Shown: positions 1-11,300 of the stretch, piece after piece
Layout of the letters: each line of letters opens with the position of its first letter
How positions within the stretch are numbered: position 1 is the stretch's first letter
Assembly (NCBI GenBank): GCA_022410635.1
Contig: JAJVDF010001218.1
Span: forward strand, 167,211 to 231,210
Reading direction: 5' to 3'
Length of the DNA: 64,000 nucleotides
Source: Tretioscincus oriximinensis
Lineage: Eukaryota; Chordata; Lepidosauria; Squamata; Gymnophthalmidae
The notes under the pieces: model-generated
Databases searched by the model: none
The model's input: only the letters and a program-made list of their open reading frames with translations
Told to the model about the DNA's origin: nothing
Program-made: the position numbers and the translations under genes

Positions 1-1010
1 GTCACAGAAAGCTTAGTTCCCATCAGGTGGTCGGAGTATTTTGGGTTCTTTGCCCCAATATGCATGACCTTGCACTTGCTTAAGTTGAAGTGCATTTGCC
101 ACTTTGATGCCCACTCACCCAATTTCAATAGATCACTCTGGAGTGCCTTACAATCATTTTCAGTTTTCACTACCCTGAACAGTTTAATGTTGCCAGCAAA
201 CTTGGCTACTTCACTATTTACCTCGGCATCCAGATCATTTATAAATATATTGAAAAGCAAGGGTCCCAGTACAGATCCCTGGGGTACCCCACTTCTTACC
301 TCTTTCCACTCAGAGAACTGTCCATTTAATACTACCCTCTGTTGTCTATCTTTTAGCCAGTTTCCAATCCAGGACAAAGTCTGTCCTCTTATACCATGTG
401 TATGGAGCTTTTTTAGGAGCCTTTGATGAGGGACTTTATCAAAAGCCTTCTGGAAATCTAGATAGACAATATCAACAGGATCCCCTTTATCTACATGCTT
501 GTTAACACTCTCAAAGAATTCTAGCAAGTTAGTAAGAACATGATTTACCTTTGCAGAAGCCATGCTGAGTTTCATTCAGCAATGCGTGCTCCTTCATGTG
601 TTTAGTAATTTTGTCCTTACTTATGGTTTCCAACACTTTACCTGGAACTGATGTTAAACTAANGTGTCTATAATTTCCGGGATCACCCTGGGATCGTTTT
701 TGGAAGATTGATGTTACTTAGCTACCCTCCAATCTACTGGTACTATGCCTCATCTTACGGAAAGAATAAATATTTTGGTTAGAAGTTCAGCAATTTAACA
801 TTTGAGTTCTTTAAGAATTCTTGGGTGAATGCCGTCTGGCCCTGGGGATTTATTAATGTTCAGCTTATTAAGGCTAGGAAGGACCTCCTCCCTTGTTAAC
901 TCTAACCAATTTAATTCCTCTGTTGTTCTTCTTGAGAAGACTAAATCTGTTGCAGGTAAATACCCACTGTTTTCTTCAGTGAAAACTGAAGCAAAAAATT
1001 AATTTAACTT
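1..1010 (-). mobile_element. CR1-clade LINE, RT region (inverted 5' part)
   Basis: Read on the minus strand, this is a decayed CR1-type reverse transcriptase: the GxxxGP..FNIFIND motif, a degenerate FADD motif (KFAGNIK) and a QMHFNLSKCKVMHIG-like stretch. The frame is broken by several stops. It ends abruptly near 1010, where a plus-strand CR1 3' part begins. Confidence 0.85.
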
Positions 1011-1014
1011 CTCT

Positions 1015-1700
1015 GCAATGTGCAGTGTGCAGCAATGACCCCAGTGTACAGCAGCAGCAAAAAAGCAAATTGGAATACTGTGTACAGTTCTGGTCATCAC
1101 ATCCCAAAAAAGATATTGTGGAACTAGATAAGAGGGGAAAAAAAGGCAACAAGCATTATCAAAGTACTGGAGCAACTTCCTTATGAAGTCAGGCTGCAAC
1201 ATCTGGGGCTCTTTGGCTCGAAAGATGGCGTTTGAGAGGTGATCTGATTGAGGTGTATAAAATCATGAATTGGGTGGATAAGGTGAATAGAGAAAAAATA
1301 TTTTCTCTATCACACAACACTAGGACTAGAGGGTACTCCTTGAAACTAACAGGCAGAAGAGAACAGAAAAAGGAAGTTATTTTTTCAACAGAGGGTCATC
1401 AGCCTGTGGAATTTACTTCCAGAAGAGGTGGTGATAGCTAGCAGCCAGGATAGCTTTAAGGCAAGATTAGATAGGTTTATGCACACCAAGGGTATCTTTT
1501 GAAACTGCCTCTGGAATGGAGCATCAGGCAGTACTCGTGAAATACCATTTGCAGGGAGTTGAGAATAGGTGAAGATTTTGCCCTCTTTTGTTCAGACTGC
1601 CCAGGTGAGACAGAATGCTCGACTAGTTGGGCTCTGGCCCAATTCCTCAGGGCTCCTCATGTTCTAAGGCATGGATACAATAAAGTAGGCCAAGGACAGC
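1015..1700 (+). mobile_element. CR1-clade LINE 3' part
   Basis: The plus strand shows the C-terminal CR1 signature (LEYCVQFW, PYEVRLQHLGLF-like, LTGRREQKKEV, GLWNLLP-like PVEFTSR) and the 3'UTR words atttgcaggga, gctgcccaggt and gactagttgggct. These recur in several other copies in the window. Confidence 0.85.
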
Positions 1701-2301
1701 CATGTGGTGTACCAGGCTGTGTCTGTACTGGATTGGTTGATCTAGATGGAATATTCTGCTAGCAGGCAACATGTCTTATAGACTATTCCATCCGCAACAG
1801 ACAAGATATCAGAGCGGATACACTACATGTTCCATGGACTGTCTAAATTACTGTGCCCCCATCCTAGTTGCCTCTTGACTGCTCTGGTGAGCAGACATAA
1901 ATTCCCAGCAAAGAATTCTTATTCCATTATGCGTTTCCTTCCTCTTCTCTCTACATCTGGAGAGCTCTTGCATCTTTTCTTTCTCTGTCAAAATCCTCGT
2001 TACATACAACCTCTTATTTTTTTTGGCTCTCGGAAATATCCATTCTGTTGACACCAATGCAAATTTCACAGCATTAACGTCTTTACAGCTCCTATTACGT
2101 TTAAATAATCCCCGAACTAGAAATGACCAAAGGAGCAGAAAACTATACATGCTATGCGTTGAAGAATTCTGCTGTAAAGCGTACATTTATAAATTTTAAA
2201 TAAGGAACTACAACGTGAGATGTAAAATAAATTTCAGATGTAAGTGAATAACTGTTATACCTAGAAAAAGAAAGTACAAATGTTTGGGTGCAACAGACTA
2301 C
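1701..2301. other. ABCA5 intron sequence, no feature recognised
   Basis: This is AT-rich intronic DNA between exon 26 and the CR1 insertion. Reading frames here are short and show no family motif. I looked for the next NBD2 exon and did not find it. Confidence 0.6.
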
Positions 2302-2393
2302 CTGTCCTGATGTTGGTTCAACTTCTCCCACCAATATATTAATTAGTGTGCTCTTTCCAGCTCCATTGGGTCCTAGGAGTCCCAGAATTTCTC
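2302..2393 (-). CDS. ABCA5: ABCA5 window exon 26 (NBD2 Walker A)
   Basis: The 92 nt have acceptor tttcag and donor CAG|GTAGTC. The product is [19 protein letters not shown], then [12 protein letters not shown]. The second ATP-binding P-loop is intact. The remaining NBD2 exons are not found in 1-2301, so they lie outside the window. Confidence 0.97.
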
Positions 2394-5300
2394 CTGAAAA
2401 AAAGGCAGACAAAGCAAATGAAAGTGAAGTTTTTTGCTTGCAAAATTGCTGCCTTATAAATTTTAAATGTATTGATTATTGCAAATTAAGACCTTTTTTT
2501 ACGCAAAGAGAAACATGGTTTGTTGCCACTTTCTTTATTTTTCGTCCAAGGAGAAATTCTCTTTTTTCATCATATTCTTTATGCAAATTGCTGANCAGAA
2601 CAGCTGGTTTCTAATAAAATAAAAAGGAACAGAAGTTAGTAATGAATTAATTATTCCGTGTAATGCAAGGCTAGTCTGCCAAAAAAAACGGTTTCAAATA
2701 TTTTACACAAGTGTACGACATTAAACTATGGTAAGGTGAACTGAGCTGTAATATGAGATCCTATTGTTTCTTGTTCACCTTTCTGTGCGCCTAACAGAAC
2801 AACAATATCAAGATTAATTTAAAATTTCCTTTAATGTTTGTATTACTTTGTTCCAATTCGTCACAAAACCTTATTAAGTAAATAAGACAGTTTCATATTA
2901 TGTGGTTTTAACATACCATGAAATTCAACAGAGCTTATGATTAACCACAAACCCAGAGTGAGGAGACAGGGAAATGTATGATATTGCATTTGTTTTGATA
3001 TGTAAATTTATTTCATATGTATTTTCATTTTATTGTTTAAAAAACATTTGGAAATTTCTCTTTTTTTGAGCTACTGTACTTTCAGGGAAAAAACACCTCA
3101 TTTCAAGAAATTGACAAGGCAATTTACCTCCTCACAGCTTTGGCAAGTTGTCATCTCTTTAACTTTTAACCTTTCAGCCATAACATCCTCATCCTCATTT
3201 TCATCATGTGGCACATCTGGGAATTTCCAAGTCTTAGGTTTCACAGGAGTTCTAAAATAAAGAAACAGAAATGCACTCTATGCTCATAAGTAATATAGAT
3301 TACTAGCTGTTCAAAGCCTGCAATGCAGGCTGAATTTCCTATCTCCCTCCCTTACCTATGGCTCAACTTGGGGTTTGTTATGTCCTTGTCGTGGTCCCTT
3401 TGGCTCAGACCATGTTGTGCTGGCCTCTGGGCACTTCGCGGGAGAGGACTGGGCAGTATCGTTGTCTGACAGCTTAAGCCAAAGAATGTGTAGTGGCAAC
3501 AGAGAGGGCCCCCCACCTCTTCCACTACTTCCAGGTAGTGCTCCTGAAATGCCATTTGCAGGAGTCATGAACAGGTGCATATTTTGCTTTCCTCTGTTCA
3601 GGCTGCCCAGGTGCATCTGGTGGGTCTCTGTGGGAGACAGAATGCTGGACTAGGTGGGCTGTGGCCTGATCCAGTATGGCTCTTCTTATGTTCTTATGTT
3701 CCTCATCCACTCAGGGCACTGGGGGAGGAGTGGTCGATGACAACTTATGACCATACCCACCAACCATTCCAACGAGGGCGGGTTTAGTAGTGATTGGCCA
3801 ATAACCTCTGTTGGAGGTGATGGACATTAATTGTGTCCTTCAACTTGCTTAGAAGGCTGATTGCCATTAAGGAAATGAGTAAGCTACAGATTATTGTGAT
3901 ACAACTTTTTAAAATATTTTATGAATTCTTTTTAGTATCTTAGAAAAGGAAAAATGGTACAACACATATTAGGAAAGTGTCATAAATGAAACAGATGATT
4001 TGCTATGCAATGAATTACTAAGGAATCTGAGCAACTTTTTACATAAAGCCTTTGAGGGTGCCATAACCAGATTACTGTCCCTAGATGAAATACTTCAGTT
4101 CTGTAGGACAAGTTGAGGATACTACAGAAAATCCTCAATAACGTGGGTTGCATTTTACTATTAATCAATTCTATTATGGTGCAATAATTTTAATATTGAT
4201 ATTTAGCAGAAAATATGGTCATACCAACCTGAAAAATGGATCCTCCCTCATTGATTTGCCACCACATCTCACCTCAAGATAGCGTAGAAGGAAGAGCCAA
4301 ATTACACACTGTAAATAAGGCTAAAAAATGAATTTAAACAGGTTGGTTCTATGCCAATTACATTTTCAAGTACAATGGTAAGTAAAATCTGAAAACAAAG
4401 GTTTAGAATGTAGCAAAGCAACCATTTCTGTCAGGCAATCATTCTATTTAGCTTCATCAGGCCATCTAGTTCATCACCCTGTCTTATACAATGACACATC
4501 AGTTGTTTCCGGGCACCTCAAGCAAAAGGCAAAACAAAAGTGTCACCAGCTTACAGCTCCCTGCAAATGGACTTAGGAGGCATGCTGTCTGTTTTTCTAC
4601 TTCAGCACAAGAGGTGTAAGGTGCAGGCGCATCATTCTTAGTACTAACGATATTTAACATTAGACCAGGGAAGCGATCGGACTTCTTGACAGCAATGGAC
4701 AGAAGGAGGATGTGGAGATTGCAGAGGGATTAAATATTTTTTAATTCAGTTTTCTATTCAGTTTTAAGAGGACAGAGAGTATATACTTGTAACAGAACTA
4801 GTCTTTTCAGAATTAAACAGGTCAGAGATAACAAAGGAGGAGATCCTTGCTAGCTTTAATAAGCTGATCATCAATAAATCCCTGGGGCCAGATGGCATTC
4901 ATCCAAGAATTCTTAAAGAACTCAGATGTGAAATTGCTGAACTACTAGCCAAAATCTTTCCTTAAGATCAGACATTGTGCCAATCTTCAAAAAAGGATCC
5001 CGGACTGACTCCGGAAATTATACACCCGACAGTTTAACATCGGTTCCACGGAAAGTGTCGGAAAGTGTAATTAAGGACAAAATTATTAAACATATGGAGA
5101 AGCACGCATTGCTGGATGAAAGCATGGGTTCTGCAAAGGTAAATCATGCCTTATTGCTAGAATTCTTTGAGTGTATTAATAATGAGCTCCTGTCCGATTC
5201 AGTTTAGCTCTCCTTATGTAAGAAGCTGAACAGCTCCATAAGGAATATAGTGGGACTTTCTTTATAGAGCTCATTTAAGGCCCTTTGTGCTATAGGTTCT

Positions 5301-8300
5301 ATTTTGAATCATGTCTTAGAATAGTGACCTGTAATCCACATGCAAATTTAGGCTACGGATGGCCCTATGCAGAAAGCGCCTAACTAAGATCCTACTGATC
5401 AAATCTGCTTCTTATACATCCAGCAGAGTGTCACAGAGAATAAAGGAGGCAGGGAAGGACAGAGGTGTCTGGCACGTTATAGTCAATGGAGTCAAAACAT
5501 GTCAGATGCAACAGAACAACAACAAAAAGTGTTCATATTTCTTTATTATGAGACTGCAAAAACCTTACTATTGCAAATAAATCTGAGTCTCCATCATAAA
5601 GACTGTGAAATATAAGACCCTGCCGAGACCTACTAAATATACAGGAAAATTAAAAATGGAAAAACAGCAATGTGATATTTCCCAACTGCTATTCTGAAAT
5701 ACAGTATTTTAATTGTAAATCAGTAATACTTACCGCTACTACTGAAACCAACGTTCTTTCTGAATTTCTTTCCATCTTGTGATCAAGTTTCTGGGCAATC
5801 TAATAAAATAATAAATACCAATGTTCATAACTCTTCTCATATTTCATAGGCCACCATTCTCATGCAACTATACAGTAGCAAGAGTGTAAAACACTGTTTA
5901 AAAAACATAGCATTTAACTGTTTTTTGTTGGTACTAATTTATTGGAAAAGTCTGCAAATGAAGGCTGTTCCCAAGCCTGNATTTGCAGACTTTTCCAATA
6001 AATTAGTACCAACAAAAAGCAGGCAAATGGCGCCTGAGGTGGCTTTGCGAACCAGAGGCTTGCTAGGGTAGTTAAAGTGACAGCAAGGGGAGGAGGTTCT
6101 CAATTTCCAGTACAGCTTTGGCTGCAGGCTTGTGAAGGGCCCTCTGACCACATTCCTCCAGGTGCCACAATTGGACAAAGGTACAATTGCAACAATATGC
6201 CATATTTTTAGAAAACAATTATAGTAACATTCAGCCCCTGCGTACAAGTTATACCCATAAATACCAGATGTGACCAAATCCTAACAAAATCAGTGTATCT
6301 TACAATCTATATTTGATGTCACTGTAATGTCCCAGTCTTGAATTTTAAATATTTTTTAAAAACAGTTTAAACATTGTATTTCCTCTACATAAAGATAAAT
6401 ATATACTGCTCAAAACAATTAAGGGAACATGTTAACATAACAGTGTAACACTAACAATTAAAACACTTAATTGTTTTGAGCAGTATATATTTCAATCCCT
6501 CCTTACGCATATTCCATTTTTCTAAACATTTACCTTTATAAAAGATATTAAGCATCCAATAAGGGGATAGATTGGAACAAAGACAGAAAAAAAAGTGTGA
6601 AGAACAGCTGCTGTTGTATAGTACCACATAAAAAAAGCTATTTTGATGACCACAGAGCAAACCAAGGCTGTCTGAAAGAGAAAGAAGTACAATTAGAATT
6701 GTGATTTATTTATTTATTTACGCTTTTATGCCTCTCTTTACCCGAAGGTCTCAGGGTGGCTAACAATAAAAACACAATTAACATGTTAAAAACAGGCACA
6801 TTTAAAAATAGGGAAGGGACAGTAGCTTCTCAGGACCTCAAGGGGGAGACTATTTCATAGTCTGGGGACTGCCTCAGAAAAGGCCCTATTCCGAGTCCCC
6901 ACCATTCCTGCCACTGAGGGATGTGGTACAGTCATTGGGGCCTCCCCTGCAGATCTTAGGGCATGGGCAGGCTCATATGGGAGAAGGCGTTCCTTTAGAT
7001 ATTTGGGGCCCAAGTTATGTAAGGCTTTATTGTTAATACCTTGAATTGGACTCTATAGCAAATTGGCAGCCAGTGCTGTTCTTTCAGGGCCGCCGTTCTG
7101 CACCAGCTGCAGCTTCTGAACCATTTTCACGGGCAGCCTCATATAGAGTGCATTACAATAGTCCTAGCTGGAAGCTACCACAACATGGATTACTGTGGCC
7201 AGATCATCCCTATCCAGAAGTGGCCGCAACTGGAGGAGCAGAAGTAGCTGGAAATAGGTGTTCCTGGCCATCGACTCCACCTGATCTACAAGTGTCAGTG
7301 AAAGATCCAGAACCACCCCCAGATTTCTTTCCCGTCCCTTACACCCTATCCAGGGTGTCTATTTACTTCATGGAACCGGGATGAGGTGACACACAGCACC
7401 ACCATCTTTTCTGGATTCAGCTTCAATTTGTGCCCCCCATCCAGCCCATTATTGTTGTCAGACACCTGTCATGCACTTCAACCACTCTCCTGATTCAGAT
7501 GCAACAGAGAAATAGAACTGTCATCTGCATATTGATGACACATTACTCCAAATATCCTGATGACTCCTACCAGTAGCTTCATATAGATGTTGAAAAACAT
7601 GGGGGAGAGGATCAACCCTTGAGGAATCCCACATGTGAGCTCTCAGAGTGTCAAGCAAGACTCCCTCACCACCACTCTCTGGAAGCGACGTTGGAGATAG
7701 AAGCGGAACCGCTGCAATGCATTGCCACCAACTCCTAAACTCCATAGCCTCTCCAACGGTATCAAAAGCTGCCGAGAGGTCCAGGAGAATCAACAGGGTT
7801 GCATTGCCTCCATCCCTCTCCCAGAGAAGGTCATCAACCAGGGCGACCAAGGTAGTTTCTGTGCCATTCACCAGGCCTGAAGCCAGATTGAAATGGATCT
7901 AGATAGTCCATTTTTTCCAACCATGCCTGCAGTTGAGCAGCCATGGCCCTCTCCAGAATTTTGTCAAAGAAGGGTATGTTGGCCACAGTGTGGTAGTTGT
8001 TTAACTCTTCTGGGTCCAGGGAAGGCTTCATGAGGAGTGAGGGTCCACCACTGCCTCTTTAAGAGCCAGCGAGACCACCGCTTCCCCCAAATAAGCACAC
8101 ACTACTCCCTGAACCCACCCGGTCATATCCTGCCGATTTAGTTTACGTGTTGCTCCAGGGAAGTATAGCCTATGTCTCCTGTTATAGTACCAGACCCTTT
8201 TATTTTTACAAACTTTTAACATAAGCATCAACTACATGTACTGAAGACCTGGATAGAACTTGTGTATTTATAGTGTTATGGCAGAAAAAATACAATAAAA

Positions 8301-11300
8301 TCCTTAAAATGAAAAATAGGCTGCAATCACACTCATCAATCAGAAACTTCTAATGTGGTGTATTCCATTTTCTGTCAACAATGCCCCTCTACACTGTACA
8401 TTGGGCAAACAGGACAATCCCTTCGCCAGAGAATAAATGGACACAAATCAGATATTCGAAATGGAAACACACAGAAACCAGTTGCTGAACATTTTAACCT
8501 TCCAGGACCTTCTCTCTCAGACCTCAGGACTGCAGTCCTTGAACAAAGAAACTACAAAGGAAGGTTTGAAAGAGAAGCAGCAGAACTTGAAGACATTCAC
8601 AAGTTCCAGGCCATCAGCAAAGGACTTAACAGAGACAATGGTTTCCTGGCCAACTATACATTTTTATGACACCTGTTAAGTATTTGATTGATTCTCCACC
8701 AGACATTGCCCCTTGTTGCCCCAGGGACTTTTTTACATAAGAGGATTAGTTCCTGCTATTTACCTGTTTTTTAATGAGATTAGTTCCTGCTATTTACCTG
8801 CAATTCAACCCCTCCCTACAGTTGCATATGCTTTGTCTTCTCCCATACACTTTTCCCTATAAATACCTGACCCTGGCATTAGTCCCTCAGCATCTGAAGA
8901 AGTCGACCTGTCTACGAAAGCTTCTGCCAACCACTTTTCTCAAGTTAGTCTCAAAGTGCTGCTGGCTCCTTTGCTGATCAATCAGAAAGGCATGGTGGTA
9001 CAGTGGTTAAGAGCTTCGGTGTTTCAACAGAGTTCAAAGCCTATTCTGGCCGGAGGAGGGGGATGAGCACCCTCTACCGATCTTAGCTTCAGCCAATCCA
9101 GCTGTTCAAAAGCAAACGTAAGTTGATAAACAGGTACCGCCACAAACAGTGAGGAAGATAGAATAGACAAAATTGGGACAAAATTAACCTTCTAAACCAC
9201 TCTGAGTCCCTTTGGGGTAAGAAGGGTATAAAAACAGCTTCTTCTTCTTTTTCAATCCTGAAGAAGAGGATTGAAAAGTGAAAAAACTGTTCAAAACTTG
9301 TTTTATTGATTCAGTACTGTTCTATACTTGTTTCTATACAAGTCTGATCATCTTTATCTACATTATCAAGTCCAGTGCATTTATTGGATCAGATAGCAGC
9401 AAACAATTTGCCACTTTGCTAAGATGTTCACTCTGAAAATAAATTAAAAAGTAGGTGTGCTTAGGCCTCCTGCCTAGTTAAAAATGGTAATTAAATACAG
9501 TATTTGAACTTACCACTGAAAAAACAAATGACCAAAATTCTTTTGTATTTTGTACAGTTTTGAAAGTGAAAGACACAACGTAAGTGAACAGTATTACAGA
9601 GGGCACATAGCCAATGAGGCAGAAGGCCTGCAAGAAAAGAGAGTCAAACTTTTAGTGCTATTGTAACATATTTCAGTATGAACGAATACAATAGGGATTA
9701 AGAAAATAAGACATTGGTCCCCTCAGCACTTTTGTTTTTTTTNAAAAAATCCCAGATTAAGGATTTTATCCTGATCTAAAACAGGACTAATGTCCTTTTT
9801 CTGGACTTGAAAGAGTGTATCCTTGTATGGTAAAATATGCTGGAAACCTTTTTAAGCAACTTTCAAAAAAGAAGCCCCAAGCAGATATTCCCTAGCATCT
9901 GAAGAGTAGAATTGTCTATAAAAGCACATGCTGCCGTACCTTCTTCCTGTTTGTCTCAAAGAGATCCCTTGCTAGATTTTTTTTTTTTCAGTAGCATACC
10001 AGAAGTACAATTGAAAATGGCAGAAAAGGAGTTTAGAAACAGTGAAGATTAGCAGTTTATAATCCCAATCTTCACACTGCCTCCAAGAGTTCTTCAGAAC
10101 CAACGGCATGGGTGACACCATAGCAAGTTTTTCAATTGTGGAATTCACATTATGGCTTACAAATGCAGGAGCACTTAAGGTACATGTTTGTTAACACTTT
10201 GAGAGTGTTAACAAACATGTAGATAAAGGGGATCCAGTGGATCTTGTCTATCTAGATTTTCAGAAGGCTTTTGATAAAGTCCCTCATCAAAGGCTTCTAA
10301 AAAAGCTCCACACTCATGGTATAAGAGGACAGACTTTGTCTTGGATTGGAAACTGGCTAAAAGATAGAAAACAGAGGGTNGTATTAAATGGACAGTTCTC
10401 TGAGTGGAAAGAGGTAAGAGGGCTGTCCTTGAAACTGATGGGCAGAAAAGTGAGAACAGACAAAGGAAAGTATTTTTTCACCCAGAGGGTTATTGGTCTG
10501 TGGAATTTACTTCCTGAAGAGGAAGTGGTAGCTTGGATAGTTTCAAGACAGGACTAGACAGGTTTATGGACACCAAGGGTATCAATGGGTCCTAGGATGG
10601 ATGTCTGGATGCTGTCTCCAGGATGGAGCTATAGGCTCCTGAAATACCATTTGCAGGGAGTCATGAACAGGAGCATATTTTGCTTTCCTCTGTTCGGGCT
10701 GCCCAGGGGCATCTGGTGGGCCTCTGTGTGGGACAGAAGGCTGGACTAAGTGGGCTGCCACCTACTTTTCTCCTGTTAGTCTCTAAGTGCTACTGGCCCC
10801 TTTGCTGGACTTTCTATTAGACTAACACAGCTATTTCTCTGAAATTGATTACAAATGCAGGTTGCAGCAGAATATGTGAAATATTACACCTGGTCTGTAT
10901 AGTTCTTTTTAAAAATAATTTAAAATAAAACTTACCATAGCTAGAAATTTTTCAGGAAAAAAGTAAACTCCATTGTGAAACACAAATAAGCTGCCTATTG
11001 TAAGGAGGAGGATAAGATAAAATAAAGGGATGTCAATTAGAGCTTGTCCACACCAGTAAGCAGATGGATAAAGACCTGAGATCTTTAGCTGTGTGTAAGC
11101 TTTGATCTGCAAAAGTATAAAGATGACGTTAGATATATAAAATACATGTCAAATATACAACAATCTTTAAAATTAATCTGGTTTTGCTCTGGATACTTAC
11201 TCAGAAATTGCAAATTTGAAAAAGAACATATATCATCGCTTATGTAAATAGGAATTCTGCAAGCCACACATAGCTATGCCAGGTTATTCCTGAGTTAAGC

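Noticed and set aside
1..2301. Next ABCA5 exon of NBD2
   Set aside because: No minus-strand frame with the expected Q-loop or signature was found. The stretch is LINE plus unique intron.
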